A stretch of 64,000 bases of DNA. Source: Lactarius indigo (lineage: Eukaryota; Basidiomycota; Agaricomycetes; Russulales; Russulaceae). Below are positions 12,917-26,753 of the stretch, in pieces; within the stretch, counting starts at the first letter, position 1, and each line of letters opens with the position of its first letter. The notes beneath the pieces were generated by a model, which was not told the DNA's origin, searched no databases, and worked only from the letters and a program-made list of their open reading frames with translations. The stretch is from the NCBI GenBank assembly GCA_025766275.1, contig JAFKAC010000028.1, positions 1 to 64,000 of the forward strand. The letters are read 5' to 3'. A program made the position numbers and the translations under genes.

Positions 12917-14515
12917 ATGCCCGAACTCGACATTTTGCCTACACCCCGTGGCGTTGATGTAGTCTCGCCTTCGCGAGCTTCCCGCCTATTCCGTCGTTCT
13001 TCCTCTCAAACGTCACCCCCCACACACAAAACTCAATTCTCTGGAAAGTCGTCATCTACTCAAGTGGACAACCCTCATAGTCATGGTGCCGATGACGACA
13101 GTGACATCATCATCCCTGGTCTTCCACCCTTACTCCGCGGCCACCCGGACGTGCACCTTCGTAATGGTGTAATTCGCTCAGCACGCCTTGCAGCCGCTGG
13201 CGAGCCGGACGCCGAGAGAGCCTATTTTGTCGCCGACCTGAGCCAAGTATACAGGCAACATGATCGATGGAAACGCCTTTTACCGGAAATTGAACCCTTC
13301 TATGGTACCGGTTCCGCCATGTACAATCTGTGATATCCTTGCTGATGTATCCGGTCGTAGCGGTGAAATGTAACCCGGACCCCTACGTACTCCGCTTGCT
13401 AGCAGCACTAGGCACAGGCTTTGACTGTGCATCCCATGGCGAGATCTCACAGGTCCTTCGTACTGACGTTTGTCCTGACAGGATCATCTTCGCTAACCCG
13501 TGCAAAGCGGTGTCGTTCATCAAGAACGCTGCCAAGTCCGGTGTCAATGTAATGACCTTCGACAACGCAGACGAGCTGTACAAGGTTGCGCGGGCCAATC
13601 CTTCTGCCCAGCTCGTCCTTCGCATCCTCACGGATGACTCGAAGAGCCTGTGTCGCCTTGGACTCAAGTTTGGAGCGCCACTCGTTACTGTACCTGGACT
13701 TCTTGCCAAAGCGAGAGAGCTCAGACTGAACGTCATCGGAATCAGCTTTCACGTAGGGAGTGGGTGCTACGATTCATCTGCCTTCGCCGATGCCATTGGA
13801 TGTGCACGCACAGCCTTCGATATGGGGCTTGCTGCAGGTTACGACTTCACACTTTTGGACGTGGGAGGTGGCTTTGAGGACGCCACTTTCGAAGAAACGG
13901 CTGACGTCCTTCGCGAAGCCATCGACTTACATTTTCCTAATCGCGCGGGCCTCCGAATTATCGCAGAGCCCGGGAGGTTCTTTGTTGCCCGCGCCTTCAC
14001 CCTTGCTACAAACATCATCGCCCGCCGTGCCCCACGTTCCGATGGTGCAACGACAGAAGTCCAGGACGAGGAAGACGATCAGCCTTCTGTGATGTGTATG
14101 GTTGCCGCGTCATTCTGGCGAGATACGAACTGACTTGTCCCCCTTAGATTACATCAACGAGGGAGTGTACGGATCGTTCAACTGCATTTTGTTCGACCAC
14201 CAGGAGGTCCACCCCTATGTCTTGTCCATGAACGGGTCATTTCACATGGTAGGAACGGAGGATCTTCGCGCATGCAGTATATGGGGTCCGACATGCGATT
14301 CGATCGATTGCGTCTGTCCGATGACGAGGCTTCCAGCGGAGTTACGCGTTGGCGACTGGCTCGTATTCAATAATATGGGCGCGTACACGATTTGCGCTGC
14401 GAGCCAGTTTAATGGATTCGCGGTCAGTCCAGTCACCTATACGACGGGTGATGGGTTGGGCTCTCAGGAGACACGGCATGTATTGAAGTCCGGGGTGAAC
14501 CCGGCAAACGCGTAG
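12917..14515 (+). CDS. ODC1: ornithine decarboxylase
   Basis: PLP enzyme converting ornithine to putrescine, the entry step of polyamine synthesis; active as a cytosolic head-to-tail dimer. Three exons (12917-13304, 13361-14095, 14148-14515) give 496 residues exactly in frame. The PLP lysine lies in FYAVKCNPDP, restored across intron 1. Other family marks: HVGSG, the glycine-rich LLDVGGGF, the phosphate-binding EPGRFF, and the second-subunit catalytic cysteine in WGPTCDSID; C-terminal GDWLVFNNMGAYT present. A valine-frame extension to 12881 starts with GTG, so ATG 12917 is chosen. The first roughly 80 residues are Ser/Pro/Asp-rich and longer than in animal ODC. The usual antizyme partner is not in the window. 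Confidence 0.96.
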
Positions 14516-16594
14516 TTGCAGTGGGGCAGCGAGGCGTCAAGGCACGTCTGTACATAGAACAGTCAGGGCATGCCTCATGCCGCAATCTCCCGTACACCCG
14601 TAATTTTTTTTTCTCGCTCTGATGCAACCTTAAGAGCACATGCTCGAGGAATACACACGGGGCCGGACGGGCGGACGGGCGTCTCCAGAGCCCCGGAACC
14701 AGTTAACATGCGCTCGATCGGGCGTTCGTTCGCAAAGTCATTTCTCCTCGTGACGTGTGCACCCCCCAAAAGTCGATCCAGGCACCACCCTTGTTACAAA
14801 CACCTGTCCGGGTTTGCTCCCTTCCTTCTTTGTAGTGAGACAACACCAATTTCTATACAGAAAACAAGAACGACCACGAGGACTGGGAAATGGTGATGGC
14901 GATGGTGACCGTAACGACGATGGTGACGGGGGCGGGGGCGGGAAAATACATTCTTGGTTGGCTGTCACATCAAAGCGAGGGCAGCGAACTTTGGTCGCTT
15001 CCCGGTCGTGCAATTAGTTGCCACCGACAACCCGAATCAGCAAACGTTTTGGTTTCGTTATCATCGGAGAGTAAGTTATCTGTTTTGCCAACTGTCATGG
15101 ACCCCGTCTAGTGTGGGAAAAACGAGGCGAGTTTTGCCCTTGCTTCTGCCCCACGCCGTCCAACATCATACAGCATCTCTCCCAGCCGCCAGTACGAGAG
15201 TGTGACTTCTCGTACATAACTATAACCTTCTTTTCGGACATGGCGCCTTCCATCCAGCCCCTTACCGGAAGTACTCGCCGGTAGCGCTCTCGGGAGGAAC
15301 TCGCGACGAAGTGACAGGATCCCACGTTGGTCAATGCAACGACCACGGGAATTTTTGGAGAAGGAGCTACTGACAGCATATGACCAGGCGTGTCTGGCCT
15401 TACTGTATTCATATCCCATTTGGGTGCAACAGGACAAAAAGGTATATGGATATCTCCTTGCCCTTCCCCTTCCCTGCGTGCCCGATTGCCCCGTCCTCCT
15501 TGCTGCTCCCTCCGGAAAGCAGGGAAGCTTAGAAGATAAGAAGCACACATATCGGCGTCCGGATTTTTATATATGAAAACTACGATTTGATCTCGTGCCC
15601 TGCAGACGTGGACCATTGAACCGGGACCAAATCACACTTGTCGAACGGGCCCGCCCGGGAATCTGCTTATTTTAAGTATGTATCCGTGTGTGGCGACCGA
15701 TCGTTCCTAATTGCCGCGGCAAGTCCGTCGGTCGCGAGGAGCAATAGAGATCTTTGTACTGTAAAGCGAGCGCAAGCGCCCTGATGGCGGGAGACCGTGT
15801 GGATAGAATGTGGGACGGCGGCCGGGGAGGGAAACTTAGTAAAATAAAAAAAAAGAATTATTTGGGGTATGGCGTTTATTCTATTCTATCTTATTTTCTT
15901 TCCACTTTTTTTTTTCTTAATATAAACTTTTCACTTCGGAATTTAATTTATAGGTTCCTTCTGGCCTGGGTCTGGGGGATGGTGCAGATTTCTGGGTGTG
16001 TTCTGGTTCTGGTCAGGGCATTGTTTATGAAATTGGAAAGTCAAAACGGTGGTGGCGCCCAAGAGTGGGCGGCGCGGCGTTGTACGGCATCCTCGCACCC
16101 GCCGAAGCGGGCCGATGTTCTCCGCTTCGGTGCCTTGCTTTATTTCTCGCCGAGTGCCGTTTGGGAGCCTAACCGAGGGTATGCATCAAAGAAACGCTGA
16201 TTTTCTTTCTGACCTTGTCCTATTTCTACCGGCAGAACCCTATTTCGCGGTCCCCTTATGTGGTTCACCTACTGCGCACAATCTCGCGATCGACCCCTGC
16301 CCCATAGCTCGCTCCTGCAACCTCGCCTTCTTGCCAAGTCGGACAATACATACCAACTAAGTGATCGGGTATCATATTCCGGGCCCCGCGCGTGTTGCGA
16401 TCTTGTGTCCCAAGTTTCTGTTCCCCTCCTTCCTTCTCCCCCCGCCTTTACTTCCAACCCAATCCCCCCTCCCCCACCCGCCGCTTCGGGAAATCAAATA
16501 ATCCAGAAACGTGATCTGGGATAGGCCTTCCTCCAGGTTACTATTTGAGCAGCTGGGGCGTCTTACGCAGGCTCTCTTTTTCTCCCCTCGACAA
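14516..16594. other. intergenic, low-complexity, no gene recognised
   Basis: About 2 kb downstream of ODC and upstream of the APSES regulator. Holds a GGTGAC/GGCGAT-like low-complexity run (about 14890-14940), T-rich and A-rich stretches near 15840-15950, and C-rich tracts near 16430-16480. Long leaders upstream of APSES regulators are common, so part may be 5' UTR or promoter. Confidence 0.45.
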
Positions 16595-18763
16595 ATGACA
16601 TCCGGTATCCTCCAAGTGAGCTCCTCGCCGCCCATTTGTCGACTTACCGTAGTAACTTGATGCTTGCTTTACAGGACTCGCTCCCCGTCACTGGATCCGG
16701 GGCTCCTCCCGCCTCGTCCCCCCGCTTTAGACCGTATGCCAGCCCAAACCACCATGTGATTAAGAGCCGGTACATTACTAGCAATGACCCCCGTGGTTAC
16801 ATGTCAGTCATGGGAGACCGTCGGTCCCTCGTCGTCGCTAACTGTCCCTCAGCCCCGTGTACGAATATCCATTGAACGGCCAGTGGATTATGATGGACGT
16901 CGATGACGGTTACATACTGTGGACCGGCATCTGGAAAGGTAAACCTTTTTTTGTTTTCATAAGTATTGGTCGTGTAACGGATGTTTTCCTCGTCGCGTTT
17001 CACAGCCCTAGGGAATTCAAAAGGTTGGCGGTCTTCAGTTGTCATCACGGAACATGGCTTACACGTGTGTGGTATGCCGCAGCCGATATTGTCAAGATGA
17101 TAGAGTCGCAGCCTGATTTGGCCTCCCAGATACGGAGAGTCCGCGGTGGTTATCTAAAGATACAAGGGACGTGGATGCCCTATGAGGTATTTCGATTGCA
17201 CAGTCTTCGCTTCCCTCAATCGGCTGACAGGAGCACCCCCCACGCAGGTCGCTCTTCGTTTGTCTCGCCGGTGCGCATGATCGATGCTTTCATTTCCTGC
17301 CTTAGCGCTGACGCATTGTTGCAGCGTGGCATGGCCTATTCGACATGACCTCGTGCCTTTGTTCGGGTACGCGATCTTGAAACAGCATTCCGTCTGTTCT
17401 TCTGAGTCATTCGATAACCTCTTAGTCCCACATTTCCCACTACCTGCCTGTCTCCAGAACAACCCGGATATGGGCAGGTCATTGCCAACGGCAGTGGTCG
17501 CCGTCGAACCAGACGGAGCAACCATGTGCAAAACGCAGGGATGGTGCCCACGGGCTCGTCTGGCCCCCAGGCCGGATGGACGATCATTTCAGGCCCAAGC
17601 TACCCACACGAGATTAGACAGTCTTCACCACCCCAGTTTTCGCACCAACTAACATCGCCATTCGCCAACCCATCCGCATGGCCAACCCAGCACCAAAAGA
17701 TCGAGTCGACACCATCCCCAACGGACACGTTGTCTATCGATGGAGGCGTCGACCGGCTGTCCCTGACCCGTGAACGTAGCCACAACGCTCGTTACTCGCC
17801 CTATCCCGGCACATCAGGACCAAACAACGCACCTTTCCCACCAAATGTATCGTCTCCAGTCGGGCCCTCTAGAAGCTCGTTCTCCGACGCCTCAGGTTTT
17901 ACTGGCCCTCGCCGTATGTCAGTTCAGGAAGAACGCATCAAACTTCCCCCGCTCCAGCCACCCACTACGGCGCGTGCTTCGGGGCAGGCCCCCATATCAC
18001 TCCCCCCTATCTCTTCTTGGGCAGCTCCGTCGCAGTTCAATGACTCGAGAGCCGTTCTCCAGCGACTGCGAGCGAGTGACGCCGCTGATCTGTCTAAGCC
18101 CTTCCCTCCATCACCAGAAGAACAACTTAATCATCGCCGGCGCTCTTCCTCTGCGCCCTCGAACACTCAGTGAGTTTATCATTGCTCAAATCATCCGTCC
18201 CTTTTCGCCTCTGATGGCTGTGTTCGGTATCTGCCAGGTCGTTCGATTTTGAGCCGCCCAGATCACTCGGCACGAGTATGGGGGGTGAAACACATCATTG
18301 GACCCCGGAGCGCTCGCGTTCTCAAGACAGCCCCCGATTGAAGACGCTCGCCCACCGCAGGCCGTCCGATTCGAGCTCGGCAGTTACCTCCCCATCGACC
18401 TCGTTTTTGTTGTCCACCCCCGATGGCGTCTCCCCAAGCGATCCATCCCCAGTTTTGCCGCTCACCCCTCACTCGTCCGCGCCTTTGCCGCGAGAACTAC
18501 ACGACTCGCACCCGTCTTCAATGAAGGAGCTGTCAGGTAACAATCGAGCGGCCGTCTGTCCACACACGTACGCAGACCCACCGCGACCAGGGTTCGGTTA
18601 CGACCGAGACCAACCCCAATCGTATGGGCGTCGCGGCGGTGCCGAGGCTTTTCCTCTTCCACAACTCAAGACAGAAGCCTCCCCTACGTTTCATGAACCA
18701 GCCAAGCTGTGGGACCGATATAGCGCGAATCATACGAGCTCGCAACCTGTCCGTCCTTGGTAG
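16595..18763 (+). CDS. APSES (KilA-N type) transcription factor, Xbp1-like
   Basis: Sequence-specific DNA-binding regulator of the fungal APSES family; the closest described type is yeast Xbp1, a stress and quiescence repressor. Nine exons (16595-16615, 16675-16802, 16853-16938, 17006-17023, 17083-17186, 17248-17270, 17325-17366, 17426-18169, 18238-18763) sum to 1692 nt, 563 residues. The DNA-binding domain is residues about 50-150: NGQWIMMDVDDGYILWTGIW, KALGNSKADIVKMIE, RRVRGGYLKIQGTWMPYEV, ALRLSRRVAWPIRHDLVPLF, then PTFPTTCLSPEQPGYGQV. Exon 4 is an 18-nt microexon encoding part of ALGNSK. The rest is long, disordered and Ser/Pro-rich, with no ankyrin repeats, unlike Swi4/Mbp1. The target genes cannot be inferred. 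Confidence 0.92.
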
Positions 18764-21700
18764 AGAAGTCTTGTTTCTTCTTCCATATTTTTTAAGACAC
18801 TCGGAATCCTCCCCTCCCAATCATAACAATATCCTCTGCGTTAAAACGCTTGTAAGCAACATTCAATCTTCCATTTTTAGAATACTCTTTCTCGCTCACA
18901 TCCTGCTATCGGATTTGCTTTCGTACTGTTACTGTAATTTTTTTTTCTGTTACAATTAGGACCCCCCCCCCCCCTCTCCTATACCTGCAACAGCCATTTG
19001 TTCCAATTGACAGCGATGCGAACACGCCCAAAATTCATGTCGGAGACTCGGCGGGGTTTTCCAGTGTTTAGACGCTCAATAATCCGATCTCTTGGGAGCA
19101 TCCCTTCGACTTCGTGATCGGTGCTTGTTCCTTCTCTGTCAAAACTCGTGGTGTACTCGAGGTGGACAAATCTAATTACCCGCCCCCACGACTATCTCAT
19201 AAATGTGAAACTTTAGCTTTTGGTCTCAACAATGTCAAGCTATGTCATCTGGTTGTTCAAAAGCCTCCATGGAACTTCCCACACCTGGGCACATGCTCTC
19301 TCATGAACCCAAGGGGCCCATAGCGTTAGCAAATGAGAGTAGACAGGGCGATCACGGCTGGGTTTTCACCCCTTGTTCGAACACTCACCGTCCCTCTCGT
19401 CTCGCGTCATTCTTCTGCCCCAAGAAACCCAAAATAAAAATAAAAATCTAGAAACTTGCCGCGTTTGCGCTGACTCCGACGAGCCTTCTAAATAGTTTTT
19501 ATTTGCCACATCCGGAGCTTAGCTTTGGGCGTCTCAACAGGCACCAGCATCCGAACAGACAAAGTTCTCGGCAGCGCCAAACCCGCCTGCCTGGCACGCA
19601 GGAACCTCAATAGTGTTGTATTAAAAACTTGCTTTTGGCAGGAAGCGTCGTCTTGGGAGGGCCCCGTGTTTTTTTTTTTTTCTTTTTTCTTTCCGTCACC
19701 AAATTTGGGCGTTTTGAGTAAGGTAAGTGGCTCCTGAGAAAAGGAAGGTGGAGGGAGGGGCGTCAGGGTGCAAAAATGAATGACCGAGATGGCAAGTGCG
19801 CTCCCACTTTCTATCCCAAAGAGTTTCCTCGGTTTGTCCTCCCCCGGTTGATCCCTCGCCACCTGGCTCCTTGCATGTATCGTGCGTCGACGCACGTGGT
19901 GGGAATAAATAAAACAGATAAAATCCTGGGGCTGACTTGGTGCTATGGGGTCCGCGGAGGAGGAGCGGGGCCTAACACGGCTAGAAGGTGCACTCGAGTG
20001 GGTTTTGGTCCCGTCCCAGTCCTCTTGACACATCGAACACGTTCTCCCACAGAACGCTACGTGAAACAGTTTCGCTGGCTGGGGGCCTGGGAAAGGATAG
20101 ATTACGTCCGTGATGTTGGGGTCCAGCCCTCCCCCTCTCCCCCACCTCCAGCGCGCACGCGGCTCGCGCGCGCATTCGCGTTACTTCTTCTAGGGGCTGG
20201 ATGGGGGGTCAGCAGACCTCGGCCGTGTCACGGTTGGAAGGCGTGGTGAGAGAGCACGCCGCCTCGGGCACGCTGAATGACATAATTTGTGGCCCCGGGG
20301 ACGCGATGGACCCGACTGGGAGAGGGAAGATGTGTGATGGGGCTGCCAATCGCGTGTCCCCGAGTTTCCATATTTCGACGGGCGAGCATGAAGCCCCGTC
20401 GACCTCGGACGACACCTGACGACATCCGGGAGAAGAAGAGCCGGATTCCCTCCGCATACGTATACGTACAGCGGAAGCGCAGAAGCTCGGCACGGCCGCA
20501 AGTCTCCAGTCATAGTAACTTAGGAAGAGGGTTGAGTTGGAAAATGAATCGAGTATTAGATGGTGATCAGATGATGATCGATGAGCAAGGGTGATCGGCC
20601 ATTTGTAGAACATATTTCTTTCTTTCTTTCTTTCTTCCTCCCCCTCCCTTCGTCCTCCCACCTCCCCCTTTCCCACCAACTCGGCCGACTTAATAATTCC
20701 CTGAACTTCTGGGTCGTTGTCGTTGAACGTAGATTGTGCCAGGTGTCGTCTTCGAGGCAATTAATTGGTTTCAAATCAAGCTAAGTAGAGAAAATTCTCA
20801 CACAATAATACATAAGTCAAGAACCTGGCCAACTCTAAATATTCGAGGGAACTTGACTCAGGGGTCCATGCCAACTCATTGCCGACTTTAGACGTCACGT
20901 CCCTCTCTCTCGTCTACGAGCATATGCGATCGCAGCTAAGTGGGAGATTAGCTGACAGCTTCCAGGCAGAGCTGCACCACCGCAGCTCACATTAGGAATG
21001 TTTGGACGTGATCGTTCCTCAGATGTTCTTTGGGAATGGGTTTTTAAAAAAAAAGAAAAGAGAGTTGGCGCGGGCGTCCCGCCCTCCCAGCGTTTGCGTG
21101 GATTGGGGTGCTTTCTCGCCCACGATACCAGAACCCGCTCATAAAAGAAAGAGGGGCCCGGAGCACGATTCTTGGGGGCCCGTTCTGACTTGGAAAATAG
21201 TTCTGCACGCTCCTAGCGCCTGCCCATCACGGTACGAAGTTTAAGTCATCAGACCCGCCTGGGTTGCCGTCGCGCCCTATCTTAGGAAAGCGGGATGTTG
21301 CGGGTTTGCTTGCGATTATTGAGCCACCCCCAAATTTTCGAAAAGGGTTCTGTCAAGAGGTATAATATGGTACCAGGCCAACCACCAAAGCGCTAGCGCA
21401 TTCACGCCGTAATGACACCCCTCAGCGCCGCGCAGGAAACTACTCTGGTCCAATAGCTGATGCTCGGTGTCGTTGGTTCTAGCGAACAACAGAAGCGCAT
21501 CACTGCTGCGCGAACCGCCTCCTGGTCGGTCACCGTTGCCTCCCAAAGAGCGATTAACTTAGGTAAAAACCGACACCAGAAGCCAGAACACGAGTACAAG
21601 TTCCGAGTTTTGCTTTTTTTTTGTTAAAAAAAAGGGTTCATGGCAGATGAATCACAGTAGCGGCGGCCGTTATGCGAACGTGGTTCCCAGGAGGGTGGGT

Positions 21701-22838
21701 TCTAGATTCCAAGGTCTGACCTCGAACGAAGGTCTGACCTATTCGCCCAGGGGGGAGAACTATATAGGTAAAATGACAGCTGCGTGTGATGGGTAAAATC
21801 ACGGACGCGGCGACGACCGGAAAGTAGCGTTCGGTTAGACGAATGGGCAAACATGGTACATATTGTAATGACATCTTCATGCCAGCGTGTCTATGTTCCT
21901 GTGACCAGAATGGTACTCATGATGGCGTCAGAATGATTCAACGTTGGATCTGCGTTGATTATTGAGCGGGTTGGCTTGTTCGGGACCATTTGCGGCGGTG
22001 GCACGAGAGGGACAACGACCGAAGGAGTTGACGGGCTCGAGTGGATTTGGCATGACTACAAGTAGGTTCTGTTGAGGTCGAGAACACCGTCTGTATTGAC
22101 ACAGTGTTTGCAGATTCTGTAACGCCTCAGCGCTTAGTGGTGGAGATATTCGCACACATCCTTCTAGCGTGAATCACGGTAAGGGCCTAAGCTCAGTAAA
22201 ACACAAGGGCTGTACCAGAGTCCTAGACGGGGAATATAAATTCGGATTCAAAAAAAAAAGAGGACTCGCAGGGTAAAACCAAGAAAGAAAAAAAAGGGAA
22301 TGTGATTACATATTTTGTTATGGATTTGGGCCGACATCTTGGTCGACATGTAAAATAAAATTACAATAATTACGAAACGGACCTGACAGAGAAATTCAGG
22401 GTGGTGGCAGCCATAGAAACGAAACGTACACGAAGCTGAGATGGGTGGCGATGTGTTGGTCCTGGAATAGGGAGGGAAGTCTTGCACATAGTGGGAGCAA
22501 AGACGATCTGGCCCCTTCGAGTCGAGTGTTGGCGGGTAGCGGACCGGACCCCTAACCCTACGCATATAGTCACTCCGACTCCGAACCGCAGGGCCAGCTC
22601 GCTCAGGTGGTCGAGAGGAAAAGAGCTAATCTGGCAGCCAACCCGAGGCGGTTTACCCCTCGTTAACGACACCCCCTCGTCGACCCTGTTTTCCTTCCTT
22701 TCCAATTTGTTCGGTTCCTCAGAACCAACCGCTAGCACCACCCACGGAGCGCGGCAACACGTCGAGGAGGAACAGATACCCCTAACGCAACTCCGCAGCC
22801 AGGTCGCACAACCGAGTCTCGATACCCACAAATTTGCC
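18764..22838. other. large spacer, no gene recognised
   Basis: About 4 kb between the APSES regulator and the phosphate transporter. A 14-C homopolymer lies at about 18961-18975, poly-T at about 19671-19685, and a TTTC microsatellite at about 20617-20638. The longest frame (20209-20760, minus, 183 codons) runs through low-complexity repeats and has no recognisable domain. Confidence 0.45.
20614..20638. repeat. TTTC/CTTT microsatellite
   Basis: Short tandem array of the four-base unit TTTC, about five to six copies, followed by C-rich sequence. Length is likely variable between strains. Confidence 0.8.
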
Positions 22839-25800
22839 ATGAAATTCGGGTATGTGTCCGTCCACATTACGTGGGCGCCTTGAGCTACATCGCAGTCTTT
22901 CGTCAGCTCCTCTCTCAAGTTCAATGCTCAGGTGGAATGGTTGGACGAATATATTGCGTGCGTGTCTGATTACGGAGCGGCACGAGGGCCTCGCATTTCC
23001 TGTGTTTACAAACCCCTCCGACTAGATACGACGCCCTCAAGAAATACATTTACCACTTGGAAAAGCAAAAACATGAAGCCTTGGTCCACTCTCACGACAT
23101 CGAGTCTGCAACAGAGCGAACTTCCTTGGTTGACCAAGTGACACCATTTCAGGACACCGATGCAATTTTCAGGCCCCTCTTAGATGCCGAGCTGCGCAAA
23201 ATCTCGTCTTTTTATGCGCTTCAGGAAACTCAATTGCTCGAAGAACTCTCCGAACTTGAAGGACTTGTGAAGGAACAAGATGAAATTGGGATGTTGGCCG
23301 GTCGGTTTTACGGGGAGAGTCAGTGGGATGAAGACGATGACGATGACGAGGATGACTGGCACAGCACCGAGCGGAGCCAGGACCCAACTTCCTCGAGGCG
23401 CAAGAGGCGGGCATCCACCTCTGCAGTCCGTGCCATTTCTCAGGGAGGTGGGTAAACACTTCTCGCCAATGTTTACTACTTCGAAAATGGCGGGGCCAAG
23501 GGGGTTAGCCATCCCACTTGCCTGGCCCCGGATGGCGTGCATCATGGGCTGAGTGCCCTCCTCGGCCCTCGGCCTTAGTTCTTCGCCTGTCACGGTGGGG
23601 ATGGCGATTACTCCCACATCGTGTCGGTGACGTGCAACATAGGTACACCATGGCCAACTTGGGTGCCATCTGTACATTTGGGGATATGGGCATTTGCCTT
23701 GCCTCTCTGAGTTTCACACATTTATAGCTACCTTCTTCGTCCGTTCTCCGGCTGACTATCGGATAGCTAGTCACTCCAGGGAAGCACACACATCGAGAAC
23801 CCGCCGCGTCAGTATATCTTCCACGGAGGATAACCTTGACCTTGAGGCCTCGCTCCCTTCCTTCCGTTTGCCCCTAGGCCATATATTCCCTGAGCCTGTT
23901 CCAGAGGGGGAAGAACCTATTTCACAACCAAGTGATAGTAGAACCGGTGCCGGAAACGGGGGGAGCCTCGGGCGTAGCAGATCACCCGCGGGTAGAGTGC
24001 GCGGGCTCGCGAATAAGCTTCGTAGTAGTATCGCCTCATTGGGCTCCCCTCACACGCCGGTAGCGGGTGAAACGATCTGGACTTCGAAGAAAAACTTCGC
24101 GACAGATACGCAACTACTATTCAAGCGTCGAATCACGAACTTGTACGTTCAAGTGAGCGCCCTGCGCTCTTACGTCGAGCTGAACTATTCGGGATTCCGC
24201 AAAGTCCTGAAGAAGTAGGTCATTTCCTGCATACCGGTGTTCTATATCACTAACTATGTTTGGTAGATACGACAAAGTCACAGAAAGCTCGGTATGCAGT
24301 ATTGGTCCGCCGCTAATTGATCGCGTCTGATCGATTGCCTATAGCTCCAAGCGCATTACCTGCATGACATCCTCGAGCCTACGCCTCCCTTTGACCAGGC
24401 GTCCCGCGCAAGGATCGCCGATGCACAGTCCCAGTTGCTGCAACTGTATGCCAAATGTGTTACATTAGGTGACACCGCAGCGGCGCAACGGTACCTTAAA
24501 CTTCACCTACGCGAACATATTGCGTGGGAACGCGACACCGTATGGAGACAAATGATTGGACGCGAACGACGCGGCGAAAATGGGACCCCGCTTGGTGCGC
24601 CAGTGGACACTACGGCAGAGAAGGCCTTTGAGGTTCGCACGCGCGTCGGACGTGTTCGTCTCAGCAGACGCAAAGCATGGGTCATCCTTTCTGCGCTTGT
24701 CTTCGCCATCCTATTGAACGTGCAGGCCGTCGAAGGAGAGGAAGCGAATCGATGTTTTGCCATCCTTGTATTTGCCACCCTCTTGTGGGCCACCGAGGTT
24801 CGTTGGGTTTCTTTCCCCCTTCTCCTTTCTCCCCCTTTCCCGCGCTGATGTCCGATAATCTGGAAGGCCATACCGCTGTTCGTGACTTCGACAATGATTC
24901 CTGCGTTATTGATCTGGTTGCGGGTGATCCGGGACCCGAAGACAAAGGCGCGCTTGAGCCCTTCGGATGCAACTTCGTGAGTGCATCTTCCTCATGGCCA
25001 AATGGCCCCGTACTCATAGACGTCGTAGCTGGATCTTCTCCGTGATGTTCTCACCAACCATTATGCTCCTCATCGGGGGCTTTACAATTGCTGCCGCACT
25101 TTCCAAGACGAACATCGACCGTGTGTTGATCACGCGCGTGCTAAGTTTGGCCGGTACACGCCCCAGTGTCGTGCTGCTCGCCGTCATGGGTGTCGCATGT
25201 TTCGCCAGCATGTGGATCAGGTGAGTTACATTACAGGTTCGGCGCTCTCCCATTAGCTCCGCGTTCTAACCTTGTTTCTTCATTCCCAAGTAATGTTGCC
25301 GCCCCTACTCTCTGCTTCACGCTCGTGCGGGTGCGTCCAAGCCCCCTAGGTTTTTCATTCACTTTTCGCACGCTGACAACCCCCGCTTATCGTAGCCAAT
25401 CTTACGGACTCTTCCACCAAAAGCGTCTTTTGGACCCTGCCTCGTCGTGAGCACTTCCTTTCCCACATTATTGTTGTTTTGGATCTTGCTCAAACCTCGA
25501 TCCCCCCCCCTCGTTCCGCACAGCTTGCGATCGCGCTGGCAGCCAACATTGGCGGACAGTCGTCCCCTATTTCGTCGCCCCAGAACCTGATCGCACTGGG
25601 CGAAATGGTCCCCCCGCTTGATTGGGGCCGCTGGTTCATGGTCGCGCTTCCAGTCTCTGGCGTTTCGATCGTGCTCGTCTGGTTGCTGCTGTTGGTGTCC
25701 TATCGCCCATCGCGCTTGCCTACAGGAGACGGCAGCCTCGAGATCAAGAACATCCGTCCGACACGCGATCACTTCACCTGGAAGCAGTGGTGGGTAACTT

Positions 25801-26753
25801 TCGTATGTATCATCACTATCACCCTCTGGGTCTTTGGACATGCCATCAAGGATTGGATTGGTGATATGGGTGTCATCGCCGTCATTCCTATCGTCGCGTT
25901 TTTCGGAACGGGCATACTCAAGAAGGTGGGGGGGACGTTAGCTTGCGTTTGCCTAACCTCATGTACTGAATTTTTTGTTTTTTTGTTTTTTGTGTGGGCA
26001 GGACGACTTTGAACAGTTCTTGTGGTCGGTCGTTTTTCTTGCCATGGGTGGTATAGCGCTAGGCAAGGGGGTCACGTCGAGCGGCTTGCTGGACAAGATG
26101 GACATTTTTATCCGTGGGCTAATCGGCAACCGAACCGAATTCGGTGTCGTCTTGGTGCTCACAACCGTTGTCCTCGTAAGTCATGCCCCGTGCCCGTCCC
26201 CCTCTTGCACCTTCCCACCGACGTGTTGTCTGTAGGTCGTCTCAACGTTCATCAGCCATACGATAGCGAGCGTGCTCCTGGTCCCCATCGCCAAGGCTGT
26301 TGGGAGCAGTCTCCCCGGTAACCAGGCGAACCTACTCATTTTCATCACCGGGCTCGTCTGTTCCACGGGGATGGGTATGCCGGTCTCGGGCTTCCCGAAC
26401 CAGACCGCGTAAGTCTTTGATTTGCTTTGCTTTTCTCGACGTTGGCGCTAACGATCAGAGCCCTTGTTGGATACCAGAGCAACTCAGGAGGACGAGATGG
26501 GGCAGCTGTATTTGACGAACGTCGATTTCTTGAAGAACGGCGTGCCAGCAAGTATCATCGCCGCCCTGGTATGGCCCTTTCCCAGCCATCGTCCTCGCTA
26601 TACAGTACACTAATCGTATCGTACTATGTTAGGTGGTCGCATCGCTTGGCTATGCGCTGATGAAACTTGTCGGGTGTGTATTTTCTTTTTTAAAAATTCC
26701 CTTGTATCACCCTTGGCTTCGCTCACATTCATGTTGCGTTCAGAGTAAACTGA
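22839..26753 (+). CDS. SPX-domain low-affinity phosphate transporter (Pho87/90/91 type)
   Basis: Multi-pass phosphate permease with a cytosolic SPX domain that binds inositol pyrophosphates and adjusts uptake to phosphate status. The start is split: MKFG ends at 22849 and joins SSLKFNAQVEWLDEYIA, then YDALKKYIYHLEKQ, a typical SPX N-terminus. The SPX part continues through TSKKNFATDTQLLFKRRITNLYV, YVELNYSGFRKVLKKYDKVT and LYAKCVTLGDTAAAQRYLK. The SLC13/DASS-type membrane domain starts near 24660 (WVILSALVFAILLNVQ) and includes NIGGQSSPISSPQNLIAL and STGMGMPVSGFPNQTA, the two Ser-Asn/Pro substrate hairpins. Many short introns; the last exon reads GVN-stop at 26751-26753. Pho91-like proteins are vacuolar and Pho90-like ones are at the plasma membrane; the sequence does not decide. 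Confidence 0.93.

Noticed and set aside
20209..20760. 183-codon minus-strand frame between APSES and phosphate transporter genes
   Set aside because: Crosses a microsatellite and shows no domain, no intron structure and no balanced composition.
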